The notes: generated from the sequence alone by a model not told the origin. DNA of 64,000 nucleotides from Irpex lacteus (GCA_001986395.2 MQVO02000029.1:1-64000); one strand, 5' to 3'. Shown: positions 1 to 19,510, numbered from the stretch's first letter. Numbers and translations are program-made.

Positions 1-1120
1 CCTGGAGGATTCGATTCTGGATTGTAAGCCGTAATTTCCTCTGAAAGTACTCAATTCTCTTGCTAACCGTATAATTTCCTCTAGCATGCCCGTAGCTGCG
101 AACCAGACCGACAACTTCCCACGTACACCATCACGGTCAACGACGTAAGTTACATGGGTCATATTATCTTTCGTACAATTTATTGAAGAATGGGTATAGA
201 CTAAGCCCATCTGGGTATTTGCAACCAGGCCGCTAACACGCCCAATAGCCACTGCGGTGCCGGCATGGTCTTCGCCGTTAACTGCCCGTCTGACGACTCA
301 CCAAACTCGCTCGGGAACTTCAAGAAGGCTGCTCTCGCTATCGGACAGCAATTGAAGGCCAGTGCAAGCGCATCTTCGGCCGCTTACGCCTCTGCTACTC
401 CCCCACCAGCCTACACCGAGTCTGTGCAATGGACAACTGCTTCTGACGGAGGCTACACCTACCCAGCAGCACCCTCAGTCAGCACTGTCACCGTCACCGT
501 CACTGTTCAGGAATCCTCCTGGACACGACTTACGGCTCATACCCTGGCTCTGCTGACCCTACCCCCGGTGTCCCTCGAAGGTCAGACTCATGAGGTTGAT
601 GTTGGCTTGAACGGCACTCTGGAGTACAACCTCCCTTCGTCATGGCCCAGCCCGCGACAAGATCGTCTTCAAGTTCCACCCGAAGAACCACACTGCGACC
701 AGTCTGCCTTTGACTCTCCTTGCAAGCCATCATCAACGCCGACGGCACTCCCGCCCTCGATCTGGCTTCATGCCCGTTGCTGCTAACTCGAGCGATGTCC
801 CCACCTGGACCATCACAGTTAACGACACCAAGCCATTGTGGTTCTTCTGTGGCCAGACTGGTCACTGTGGCAAGGGAATGGTCTTCGCCGTTAACCCCGT
901 CCAGAGCTCCGCACGCAACTTCTCCGCGTTCCAGAACCTTGCACAGGTCGTCAACGGCACCAACTCTACTGGCGCTGCCTCAACGCCCAGCAATTCGAGC
1001 TCCTCTACCTCGCCCAGCTCTTCGGATTCGGCCAACTCAGCCAATGGAGCGGGTAGCTTCGGTGTTAACGCTGCCCTTAGCTTGGGCTCTGTTCTCGCTG
1101 CTGTCGCTTTCATGCTCTAA
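1..1120 (+). CDS. Extracellular two-domain cupredoxin-like GPI-anchored protein, 5' partial, frame broken
   Basis: The 5' end lies outside the window. Introns are seen at 24-84 and 145-199. Two copies of a blue-copper-like domain end can be read: a GFDSGFMPV-type stretch, then a VND(T)KPIW stretch, then a HCG(A/K)GMVFAVN stretch. Between them lies a Ser/Ala/Thr/Val linker containing VTVTVTV and a KNHTAT motif typical of this family. The C terminus (from about 960) is Ser/Thr/Asn-rich and ends in a hydrophobic tail, GVNAALSLGSVLAAVAFML, as expected for GPI anchoring. Fungal serine-rich cupredoxin proteins are secreted and wall-associated; whether this one binds copper is unknown. The frame is interrupted about ten times, each repairable by adding one base to a short run (for example near 118, 219, 516, 566, 632, 656, 694, 721 and 758). 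It could be a pseudogene, but the uniform error type suggests poor sequence. The family call is fairly firm and the exact protein is not. Confidence 0.75.
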
Positions 1121-2023
1121 GGGAGCCTCGAGTAAGCTGTTGTTGGACTTTCTTGCCTTCGCAGGGCTTGTTGCGTTACCCCATTACATGTGATGATACC
1201 CCTCCAACCCTCCGTTCCTTCTGCTAGATGCAGCTGCCGTCGCTACACTACTTGGACATGACATGGACAGCCATACCTATAGTATAGCCGTTACTACCAT
1301 TGACTGGGCACCCCAACCTTTTTTTTTCATCCTGGACAGGTCGTTTCTAGGATGCAGGGATATTTTGCTTGATTTTACTTTACGTCGCTACTTGTGCTTT
1401 GACGGACCTTTTTACGTCGTTGTAGCTTAGGCTTGTTGCTGATGCGTTCACACACAGAGTCTCAGAGAGAAATGAGATACCGTTACAAAAATAGTTGATA
1501 TGTTCTGCGTGCTTCCTGAGTGAAATGCCTGCCACCAGTCGAATGCATTGCATGCAAGTCCTGGTCGTGTGGGATTTGCGACCAGGAGTCTGGTAAACAA
1601 CTCGTGAGAGTCAGTTGAGATAGCCACCACACCAGTGCGGCGTGCCACTGACGTGCCTTACAGCGCGGTCAGATTTCCAGAGAGATGCCCATCCACGATG
1701 TTTATTTCCAACTTTTACAAACTGTTGCTATGCAGGATGTTGTATATGAGAACTCCATGTACTCAAGCTTCTGATGCGCGTAATGTAGCCCAGACGGACC
1801 CGGTTCTTTATACTTCTGCTCAGTGGGAAGGCCGCATTGCAAGCCTGACGTATAAGACGTTCACGCTGAAATACAAGATATGATATATGAGGAGTGACGG
1901 ACAGTATTAGAACACGGAAGACCGATGACAAAAGATGAGAGAGTATGCTGTGAACAACAAACGAAATGGCGTTTTTGCGGCGATGGAGGATACTCACACT
2001 CATATGTTTATGAGCGCGTGGCT
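1121..2023. other. Convergent 3' intergenic region
   Basis: This stretch lies between the stop of the cupredoxin gene and the stop of CBF5. It holds the two 3' UTRs, including a T-run at about 1319-1327. Open frames here are short and show no splice pattern or protein-like composition. I see no RNA gene. Confidence 0.5.
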
Positions 2024-3796
<1,773 letters not shown>

Positions 3797-4111
3797 GGCG
3801 GTCGACGAGGAGGACGAGGAAGACAGCGACCAGCCTGAGTCTCCCTGAGCAGCCTCAATTCTCGGCTGAAAACTTGAAATTCAATAACCCATAGTTTGAT
3901 CGCATCAATGATGACTGAAAATCGTGCGAAAGTCATCCATATTCGGACGGTTTGCATTTCTCTGGCGTTTAACGAGCGTGGGAGCCCGACGCGAGCCACT
4001 GTACAGTACCGCGCCCAGCTGCCGAAATTATCGCTTTGTACATCGTCCCGCCCTACCTCAAGACCACCCGCCGCAAGACTCCCGCCTTCGCCCCACCTTC
4101 CATTCTCCACC
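3797..4111. promoter_or_regulatory. Shared CBF5/RPL22 divergent promoter region
   Basis: These 315 bp separate the start codons of CBF5 and RPL22, two ribosome-biogenesis genes, so both promoters and 5' UTRs must lie here. Joint regulation is an inference from layout. I do not recognise a specific factor site. Confidence 0.5.
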
Positions 4112-4725
4112 ATGGTCAGTCACCAGTATCGCTTTGCTGAGTTCCCTTCTCAGTAGGCTCACACTGGTTTTCTCCTCTGTTTATGTAGCCCAAGGCCGCC
4201 GCTGGAAAGACCGCTGCTACCAAGCACAAGTTCGTCGTGGACTACTCCCGCCCTGCCGCTGACGGCGTCTTCGACGGTGCTGCCTTCGAGAAGTACCTCC
4301 ACGACCGTATCAAAGTTGAGGGCAAGGCTGGTCAACTCGGTGACAATGTCAAGATCACCCGCCAGGGTAAGTGTAGTCGTCCAACTATTTCTGAGCAGGA
4401 TTTCTCACTTCCATCGTGATTAAAAGGCGACACCAGCATCACGGTGACTTCGAGCATCCCTCTGTCGAAGCGTTACCTCAAGTATCTCACCAAAAAGTTC
4501 TTGAAGAAGAACACCCTCCGTGACTGGATTCGGTGAGTCGAATGTCATTATCTGATCATTGAACCCATACTGATGGGATCCCTCTAGCGTTGTTGCGTCC
4601 TCGAAGGACTCCTACCAACTTCGCTTCTACAACATCCAGTATGTATTTTCCCGTTCTATGTATGCCTCAATGGATGCTTACGGTTGTTTTGCAGGACTGA
4701 TGCTGCCGATGAGGAGGAGGACTAA
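4112..4725 (+). CDS. RPL22: 60S ribosomal protein L22 (eL22)
   Basis: Structural protein of the large cytosolic ribosomal subunit. Five exons fit: 4112-4114, 4189-4366, 4427-4532, 4588-4638 and 4695-4725. They total 369 nt, giving 122 residues, the usual eL22 size. The first coding exon is only the ATG, and the intron starts directly after it. Recognisable stretches are [21 protein letters not shown]-like [32 protein letters not shown] and SYQLRFYNI, ending in an acidic DEEED tail. Many fungal ribosomal protein genes carry introns very near the start codon. Identification is secure; the one-codon first exon is supported because no other upstream ATG joins in frame to [12 protein letters not shown]. 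Confidence 0.96.
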
Positions 4726-4874
4726 GCTCACGCATACTTGCTATTCCCTTTGCTTTCGTCGATGTAGCTATCGTATGGGTTACGCTCAGCAATCTAATTT
4801 ATGAGGTTGCACTATTGTTATCATGGATAGATGTACAGTATATTGGACTTTGTTTACACTTTGCTCTCGTTAAG

Positions 4875-7800
4875 TCACGTAGCCCGACGATTCATGACTA
4901 AGGTGATATACTCTTGTCTTCTTTCTTCTGACTTTGGTTTTACCTTGCCCAAAACTAGCATGGCTAGATCTTGCCAAGCAGTTTGTACACCTTCCAGCTG
5001 TTCCCCTCTGAAATGTGCGGCGAGTGTAGTTCCAATGTGGTTGCGCAAATATTTCAACGCAATACTGGACTTCGGCTCTACGCGGAAGCGAACTTTGCGG
5101 TCCACGACAACAGTGTCGGCCACGAGCTGAAGGGCAGTCAGAATATACGTGATGGCACAGTCTTCCACACTGACCTTGAAGTCGGCGTCACCGCAGAGCA
5201 AAACTAACGCAAGGTCGTCTACCGGACCAGTCTCCCATGCATACATACGCTTGGATTGCCTGCGATATCTTCAGTATCAGCCATCGCTTTGGCAAGCTGC
5301 ATTACTCACATGATGGTAAAGTAGCTCAGGTAATTGACCCCGAAGTCACGCGGCCTACGCCCGACATTAACAGAAGATGGGTGGAGAGCGACTGCCTGGT
5401 TGTTCGTGATAGTAACGAGTTTGTCCCTGCCATCCTTTCCAGGCACGATAGAAAGGAGCTTTGGATATAGACCGGCCGCCAGTGCTGCGTTAATGAGGGG
5501 AACGTTCGATGAATTCTGGTCGCACTGGGGAAGAACTGAGACGAAACGAATTCGTCCTCGACTTCCAAAGCGAGCACTGCACCAGGTAGTCAGCCAAGAA
5601 AGAACTATGTGACGAAATCTAAGATAATTAACATACCGATTCAGCTCTCGGACCACTGACTGATCCACGATGATGAAGGACGAGTCGATAAGGTACCTGT
5701 GATTAGTGCTCAGGATGTGGATCTTAGATGGTGCTCTGGTGTTCTTACCCCAAGAACTGCTGCCGTAATTCTTCGATTTGTTGCATATTCTATAACAGCA
5801 ACACCGTGACGCCTTTGAGTTTAGTTCACTTGCACTAGGAAGTAGCCGTACCTGATGACTAATAAAGTTGTCTCTGCAGAACTTGCGTACAGCTGCTTGA
5901 CCGTTGGCACATGTTCGCCGCCAGCTAGAGAAGGCATCGTGTATCGTAAGGAAGTCGGAATTCTCTGTAATCTTACAGTGAGTATCGGAGGTTAACATAG
6001 GTAATGATACATACCACGCTTAAATGAGAGCTTCTGTCTGTGAGCCTCGTCCTCTTTACCGAAAGGTGCGAGGAAGGGAGATTTCGAATTTAGAGTCGCA
6101 GCAATTGTAAGTGCAGGGTCCAAACAGTGCAGCACAGTCGCGACAAGCAAGAATTTTCCGAGGTGCACGTCGGTAGGTAATTTGCTCAATAAACGCCCCA
6201 TGGGCGTGATATCTTCTGTCGTAGTAAGTGCCCCAACTTCCACGAGAGCTGAAACGGCTCTTTGAACGTTGATTGAGGACGGTGGATCCAAAGCTCGCGA
6301 GAGAACATCTTCGATCGAGCTTCCCAGCTTAACCTTCATGATTTTAATCCGCAAAGCTAGGTCGCTCAAGCTGAGTCGCATCATCTCTGGATCTGGATGT
6401 TCAGAGAGCTAGAGTATACTTTGTTTAACCTCGTAGCGCAGTATTATAAAGTATCAGGCTCACCTTGGTGTCGAATCTCGCCTTCGTGAACAGATGGAAA
6501 CACAAGCCTGACTGCACGCGACCTGCTCTTCCTCGACGCTGTTTGGCGTTGCTCTTCGCCACAAACGTCTCGACCAGTCTGCTTAGCTGTCGCTTCTCAT
6601 CGAAGCTGAATTTATGATCAGATTTGAATCAATCCAAACAAGTGGTGTCCGCCTCACCGCATCTCCCTCTGGTGGCCAGTGTCAACCACGCATGTGATGT
6701 CTGGGATTGTGATACCAGTTTCCGCGATGTTGGTGGCTGAGAAGGAATGTAAGCATATGCACGAAGGAATCTCGTTCGAAATGACAGCACCTATCACAAT
6801 CTTCCTTATTCCTGGAGGTGGTATGTTAAAAACTGCTGCCTGCTGTTCACTGGCAATTGTCGAGTGTAGTGGATATATTCTGAACGCCTCCTCGCTCCCA
6901 AAGGCAGGATGGTCTGTCAAATGCTCGTGTAGGCGTCGTATCTCGCCCATGCCTGGCATAAAGACAAGAATCGCGGACGAATACGCTTGATAAGGCGAGG
7001 CCTCTAGACATATCACCTCCAATAAGCGCATTATAAGGTCGTACGGGACCAGACGTTCATCGAGTAAGTTGATAGTAGACGCTGTGGCCGCGGAATAGCG
7101 CTTTCCTAGGTCCCCCTTTTCATTCATCAAGGTGGCATCTGCGTCTTCATCATCTTCTTCGACCGCAGTCTCCTCTGACCAGTCTGCTTTCTTTCCCCGG
7201 GCATACTTGTCTTTTCCTATTCAATATTCACATAAGCTCGCGTAGCACATTCAAGTTGAAGACAAAGCATACCTCGCAGTGCATATTGCGAAGTCTCGTC
7301 AATCTTCCACTTCGTGAGCTCAACAGCGTCTTCAAGGTACATCACTTCGACCGGGAACGTTCTACCAGGTACTTGAAGCACACGACACCCATCAAAGTAA
7401 CTCGAGATCTTGTCTGCATCAAGAGTCGCAGACATGAGCACAATCCTGTGAGGCAAAGTAAGCTTGATATATAGTCATTACTGAGCTCGACTAGGATCCT
7501 TACTTGAGGTCTGGGCGTTGCTTTAGAAGGGATTTGAGGACAATAAGCATGAAATCTGACTCTATTGTGCGCTCATGAACCTGGTACAACGAATTAGTCA
7601 CTGGCGCAGGATGGGAGTTCAGGAAAACTTACTTCGTCGATAATAATATGCTAGAAAAAAGCAGATGTTAAGTAAATTGATAAATTCCAGTCACTTCCAA
7701 AGCGATACACGGCACGTCGCCCAGATACACAAGTGAGCCGGCGATGCTTGGCCAGTGACAAATGACAGTCATTCGATCCGTTTGGAATCCAGCTTTCGCC

Positions 7801-10516
7801 TAGCCAGCTATCAGAGTCCCGTATCGTCGATTCAGTTGTGTATGTGCGAATCGGCAAGAGTTCGTTTTGAAAGTAGCTGTAGTGTACAACAATCGTACCG
7901 TGATTTCGTCGAAGGCCGTGCCTCTTCCTCCAGGACCACTTCCGCTTTCCAGCATACGCAATGCAATCCCATTCGTCACGTAGGCTAATCGAGTGGTGCG
8001 CGAGGTATTGCTTTCGAGGCGTATGGAATAGCCGACGATGGAACCAAGAGTTCCAACCGCCCCTGGAGGCTCTCCCATCTCCTGGGAAACACGTTGAGCC
8101 AAAGATATAGCAGAGATACGGCGGGGTTCCGTGCAGTAGATCTTGCAATGTTTCCCTTGTGATAGGTTGTGCTCCAATATGAACGCGGGAAGTTGAGTTG
8201 ACTTTCCACTGATTATGGTTTAGTCAGTGAACACTGTGGTAAATTTCAACGTAAAAGCCAACATACCACCCAGTTTCACCGCTGAGAACCAGGATTTGGT
8301 TTTCCTCAAGGGTGTTTACGATCTGCTCTCGATATGCAGCTATAGGTAGTTTATTGCGCTGTTCCTGTAGAGAGCTTAGTTGAATTCACGACGAAAGACT
8401 AGATACGAACAAGCATCTCCTGGTAAGGCTGAGAAGCCTGACGAGCCTCGAACCCTGTCTTGATCTGGTCCGGTGTCAATTCAGCTCGCGAGGGTGGCTG
8501 ACCATAGGTGTGAGCATCGGTTTCTTGCGCATCCTTACCACCTTTCCTTCGTGTCTATATTTCCATTGAGTCACAGACGATAAAACTTGAATACGCACGA
8601 CTCACCTTGCCTTCTGCAACCTTCGCGTCAAGAATAGTCATCAACTTCTTCCAAATCGCTCGGTTCGCTGCGTCGTCGTTGGCTTTCCTCCGCTCTTCTA
8701 GCTCGCTCCATAGGTCACGAAAGACTGACGGTAGTAATCTGAATGATGTTGCTGTGGTGGTAGCTGCGGTGGCGCCTATCGCGAAACCGGGAGTTGGGGG
8801 AAATGTCAGGCTGTGGAGCGCAACGGTGGCAATGTATTCCTCTGCCTGCGTATCGGTGTGGCAAGCCACGTCGTCCATCGACCACTCACTGAACCCATCA
8901 CGATATCGCTGCCAAACTATCCTTACCGCTGCTCGTTTAGCTCGGCTGCTCCCTGATATAGACTGGAACTCAATAATCGCATAACGATCTAGCTTGCGTG
9001 TCGTATCCTGAAGTAGCAACCGAGGCGTACGACCTGACCAATGTTTCGGCAGAGGGAAATCACGGATAGTGATAGTAGTGCCCTGATCTGAGACCTCCGT
9101 CGATGGCATCTCCTGCAAAAGGTCAAAGAGTCCTCCGCCTTCGCCATCGGAATGGTCGTCAAAGATATCCTGCCTTGGTGTCCCAGGTTCCGTAGGGGTG
9201 GTAGGCGCAGGGTCGGGAGACTTTACGATCTCTGGTTTCTGCACGGGGTGAGACAGTTCTAAACCTCTGAGGCGAGCCTCGATACGTTGAGCTTGACGGA
9301 TTTGACGCTGCTGTTGGTAAGCCTCTTCTGCATCCTTCGCATCGAAGAGATAATCTTGACGTATTTCGTTGAGACGTCGCTGTAAATTCTGCAGGAATGC
9401 AGCGTCCCGAGTCTCGGTTGACCTCCTATCTGTCGTTAATCTTCTATCTGCGACTTGACCTTCACGTATGCCTTCGTAAGGTCATCATCGGAAGATTCGT
9501 GGTCCGACTCGTCGGATAACGGCGTGGCTGTTCCAGTGACCCCTTCAGATAAAGTAGGTGTAGAAGGGAATGAATAAGTTAGGCCAGGAGAAGATGGAAT
9601 GAATGCGGGGGCTGCTGCGTTAAGTCGGGATGCTTTTGTCAATGGGGATAGTCGAGATGAACTTCCTGGGGCGTTTTCCGCGGTGTGATCGGGATCTTCG
9701 ACTCATTAGAGTCGCGTAGACCTTCGAAACTTGGGTAAGACAGATGGAATGACATGCCCTCTTTGTCACTTACTCGACAGCTTCAGTAATTCGTCTGTAG
9801 GCGAATGCGTATACAGCTGTGTTGTATGTGTGAGCGCATCACAGTAAAGAACAACGACAATATACCCACCCAATCGAACGCTTCCACTAGATCTATGCCC
9901 TGTATGGATCTGAGGCATTCTTCGATAGTCTCTTCGGAGAATCCTAATCTTCTTAGAACTCCATACGTGATACCGATACGAGGGATTAACTTTTCTTGAG
10001 AGTCCTCTAGACTGTCACTGGGCGTGCTAGACTGAGCCAATTTCAATGATCGTAGTACCCATGAGAGGCACAAGGGTTCCAAACCTGTTCTTCGCTCAAG
10101 GCCAGCTTGATGATCTCGTCGACATAGGTGCTGTCTAATTCTACTTGGGGAAGAGTTTCTGAAAATCGCCGTTCTTGTTCAATAGCCTGACAGAGAAAGT
10201 TAGTTTCTCGCTGGTTAGTAAAGCTTTAAAAGGGGCGCACCTTCACAGTTCGTGTGATGTCCTTTTCTACACGGTCTTGGAACTTGTCTACTAGTTCCTG
10301 CAACGCCTGCTCTTGTGGATCGGACACAACAGCAGCACCATCCCTCCGCTGTGTAGTCTCGGAGTTATCTGCACTAGACGCATTTGAGTCCTGCACTGGC
10401 GGCAATTCTGCAGTTTCTGCTTCAGGCTCGGGTTCTGGTACTACTTTCTTAGCAACGGAAGTAGTAGCAAATCCTCGAGCGACTGGTTTCAACTGAGTCT
10501 TCTTCTTCTTTGCCAT
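4875..10516 (-). CDS. DEAH-box RNA helicase, DHX57/YLR419W type
   Basis: Large superfamily-2 helicase, roughly 1,400-1,500 residues over about 20 exons. In order: a basic N terminus starting [16 protein letters not shown]; a UBA-like stretch ([20 protein letters not shown], about 9870-9960); low-complexity Ser/Thr; and an RWD-like region (about 8600-9240). The helicase core follows, with motif I GETGCGKSTQ (across an intron near 8215-8265), Ia [22 protein letters not shown] (7560-7645), [25 protein letters not shown] and [10 protein letters not shown]. The HA2/ratchet region ([21 protein letters not shown], about 6300-6384) and a C-terminal OB-fold region ending at 4875 complete it. The domain order matches DHX57/DHX29-related proteins and yeast YLR419W; the exact RNA substrate is unknown. 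A 54-nt intron at 6737-6790 interrupts motif V. The frame breaks once at about 9442, best explained by one missing base in a run. Confidence 0.88.
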
Positions 10517-11056
10517 GGCTAATGGAAGTACTGTCTGGTTTGGTACCGCTGCTGTCGAGTTGTTACGATGGGTTTGCCAGTGACTGCGAATGACGATTGA
10601 CTGCAGCCGAGCTTTCTTCTTTCAGCGTCTTGTGATGCCTCGTTCTCGTTGCGATATTTCGGGGTCGACGCTGTTAAGTGTAAGATGCATGAGTTTCGTT
10701 TCACAACTGTAAATGCAAGAGGATTTGTGGTTCCGAAACGTATACGAGTCAATCTGTTTGACCAAATTGTCGTATTGCGTGAACCGCGACCCGCACGACG
10801 AGTCAGCGTGCGGAGATGGATCTCGTTGATGGTGCACTCTCCCGATTCGGCAACGTCAGAACGTTCACGCCCACGGCCACATTTACAACGAAGGCTCAAG
10901 AAATTTCGTATTACAAGCATGCTACGGTCTATAATAGGAGTACAAACAATTAGCTATGAGATGACATGGTATCATGGTCCGGATTGAGGGTTACATATGC
11001 AACGACAGCTACGACATCAAAACAAATACGACCAAAATATGAAAGCTCGGCGACAC
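10517..11056. other. Intergenic: helicase promoter and INO80 3' end
   Basis: The helicase start codon is at 10516 and the INO80 stop is at 11057-11059, both on the minus strand. The 540 bp between hold the INO80 3' UTR and the helicase promoter. Open frames of about 70-130 codons exist on both strands but lack family resemblance, splice sites or consistent codon bias. I see no additional gene. Confidence 0.45.
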
Positions 11057-16738
<5,682 letters not shown>

Positions 16739-16868
16739 GGAAGAAGTTGCAGGAGGACGACGGGGAAGATGAAGAGAAGGGAGAGAAACGTGTCAGAGTC
16801 GTAAGTGCGAGAATTGCTACGTCTTTCGCCGAGCTTGAGCTGGAACGTAGACGCCCAAGTGACAACGT

Positions 16869-17133
16869 TCAATTAGCCTCGCGTGCAATTCTTTCTATGG
16901 CGTAGCGTCGGTGGTCGGCAGAAGCGATGTGCACACCGTGGGACACGACGAGGAGCAGGGGTTTGTCGTCGTCGAAGGAGGTGAAGAGACGCAGGCGGGG
17001 TGTTTCTGGAATGATGTAGGGCCGGCAGGCGGTGGAACGGGAGAGCCGCAATGGCCCAGCTCGAAAGCTGTTCTCCATATTTCGTTTCGGTAACTTGCCA
17101 TATATGGTATCGTGCTTCTTCGATACATCCCAT
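16869..17133 (-). CDS. Possible small conserved protein, frame interrupted
   Basis: Unrecognised. On the minus strand an ATG at 17131-17133 opens MGCIEEARYHIWQVTETKYG and continues to a VTETKYGEQLSSWAIAALPFHR stretch. Another minus-strand frame then carries YIIPETPRLRLFTSFDDDK and ends ADHRRYAIERIAREAN with a stop at 16869-16871. The second half is very rich in G or C at third codon positions, unlike random sequence. The two frames would join if two bases were missing near 17018-17026, which is the same kind of defect seen elsewhere in this window. The product would be about 88 residues. It sits 130 bp upstream of INO80 on the same strand, so it could alternatively be INO80 leader sequence that is open by chance. 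Confidence 0.35.
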
Positions 17134-17505
17134 CCCCGCCGTGACGATGTCACACCCCGACGTTTTGGTCACTCCTTGCCCTTTTACCTCTCAGCTCATG
17201 CTAAATAGCTATCGTCGTCGTTGTTCAAGGTAGTGTATTCAAACGAAGACAGCGAGGAAGAATAATGCAAGTACGTTGCCAACATCAACGCTCATGTGGT
17301 TGTGTTACAATGTCATCTTTCACACCGTGACAGCGACAACCAAGTCGACGCATGTTCGGAGGCTATGCAGGCTTGTTGAAGCACGATGGCGTGGCAATCT
17401 TCCGTAGTATGGAAATGGACATTATACTTCCTCGTGAGATCCTATGATGAAACTTAATACAGATGTAGGTATTTATACTATGATAAGCGACTCTAAACAC
17501 GCCCT

Positions 17506-19510
17506 CTACGCCTCGTCTGGGTGAAGCATCAACTCGGGGCGAACCTTCTCATCGAACTCCTCGGGAGTGAGGAATCCCAGAGCAACAGTGGCCTCCTTCA
17601 AGGTGGTACCCTCTTTGTGCGCCTTCTTTGCGCATTTGGCAACATCTGTACGACCAGACATTCAGTAAAACACGACAACATGACATAAGCAGCGTCACGC
17701 ACTGTCATAACCGAGATGGCTGTTGAGAATAGTCGCCAGCATCAGAGATTCGTTGAGAAGAGTCTTAATCCTCTTCTCATTGGCCTCGATGCCAACCACA
17801 CAGTTCTTCGTGAATGACCGAGATCCTGAGATACAATTGGTGCATTAGCACAGACCGTGCAACGAGCACAGTTTACTCACCATCAGCAAGGAGTCGGATG
17901 CTTTGGAGGACGTTCTTGATAATGACAGGTTTGAACACGTTCAACTTTTATGCTTGTTAGTAAAACATTCAAGTCGATAAGGAAATCACTGGCTAACCTC
18001 GAACTGACCACTGGCACCGGCCACGCTGACCGCGGTCTGGTTACCGATAACTTGAGCAGCGACCATGGTCAAAGCCTCGCATTGAGTGGGGTTGACCTTT
18101 CCGGGCATGATGCTACTGCCTGGTTCGTTCTCAGGCAAGCTCAGCTCACCCAAACCACATCTAGGTCCAGAACCAAGGTAGCGGATATCATTGGCGATCT
18201 TCATGAGGGAGCAAGCAACCACGTTCAATGCGCCATGCGCCTCCACGAGGGCATCGTGAGCGGCGAGGGCCTCGAACTTATTCGGAGCAGTCTTGAATTC
18301 AATACCAGTGATCTTGGTGATTTCAGCAGCGACCTTCACGTCGAAGCCTTTCTTGGTGTTAAGACCCTGAAGCCATCATAAATCAAAGCTCACACAAAGC
18401 TAGATGAATGAATGCTCACCGTTCCAACGGCAGTACCACCCTGAGCAAGCAAGCTCAAGCGAGGCAAAACAGACTCAATACGTGCGATGCCGTTGGTAAC
18501 CTGCTGGACGTAGCCACTAAACTCCTGGCCGAGCGTCAAGGGTGTCGCATCCTGAAGGTGAGTTCGGCCGATCTTGATGATGTGCTCGAATTCCTTCGCC
18601 TTCTTGTCAAGAGCGTCCCGCAGTTCGGTTAAAGCAGGAATGAGGGAGTTATGAAGTTCAGTGACCGCGGCAACGTGCATCGCCGTTGGGAAGCTGTTTT
18701 CAGATATTTAATATCTCTACGGTCCATGACATTAGCATTAACAACGTACGTGTCATTGCTGCTCTGACTCATGTTAACATGGTCGTTGGGATGAACAGGC
18801 TTCTTCGACCCGAGTTCGCCTCCAAGAATTTCGATGGCGCGATTAGAAATAACCTATTAGGGAGCGTGCTAAGTGCCCTGATCGGAACTGGATGTGTCCC
18901 GAGCTTACCTCATTCGCGTTCATGTTGCTTTGCGTTCCACTGCCAGTCTGGAAAACGACCAGAGGGAAGTGATCGTACAGCTTGCCTGAGATGACCTCAT
19001 CTGCTGCCTTTTGGATAGCATCTCCTAGCTTAGGATCTAATCCATACGTGACATTAACGACGGATGCGGCCTTCTTCAGCACACCGAAAGCCTTGATGAG
19101 GGGTGGAGGAAGACGTTCGGTAGGGCCGCCAATATCGAAGTTCTGCAGGGATCTAAGCCCATGACATCAATACAGAAGCCTAATCTTTGGAAGCGATCGC
19201 GTACCGCTGTGTCTGAGCTCCCCAGTAACGGTCAGCAGGAACTTGAAGCTCGCCGAAGGTGTCACGCTCAACACGGTGTTTTTGGTCGGACTGCAAGGTC
19301 ATCGTGAGGGGGTTGATTCAGAAAGGGTTGGGGTGGTTTCTGCGTACCATCGTGATAACAGAGGACGAGAATAGCCTGTGACCCAGCTGCTTTCGAGCCA
19401 ACTACACAAATACCAATTCCCGGAGGTGTATCACATGAGTAATGTTGTCATATTGTATCGAGACGCCTGAAACTCACGAGATTTGTGCGAGAGAGCCTGA
19501 CGGCGGCCAT
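17506..19510 (-). CDS. FUM1: Fumarate hydratase (fumarase), mitochondrial/cytosolic
   Basis: Class II fumarase; it interconverts fumarate and malate in the TCA cycle. The N terminus, spread over two short exons, reads [11 protein letters not shown] then [18 protein letters not shown]. It is basic and Ser-rich with no acids, as in a mitochondrial presequence. The mature start [15 protein letters not shown] follows on exon 3. Family motifs are present: the [13 protein letters not shown] substrate stretch (about 18910-18950), the [15 protein letters not shown] [17 protein letters not shown] stretch (about 18540), and the signature [17 protein letters not shown] (about 18060-18110). The ending [18 protein letters not shown] matches fungal fumarases. 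A Met lies exactly at the end of the presequence, which could give a cytosolic form by downstream initiation. Start ATG at 19510; stop at 17506. Confidence 0.96.

Noticed and set aside
10519..10987. Overlapping open frames on both strands upstream of the helicase
   Set aside because: Neither strand shows a conserved motif or consistent codon bias, and the region must hold the helicase promoter.
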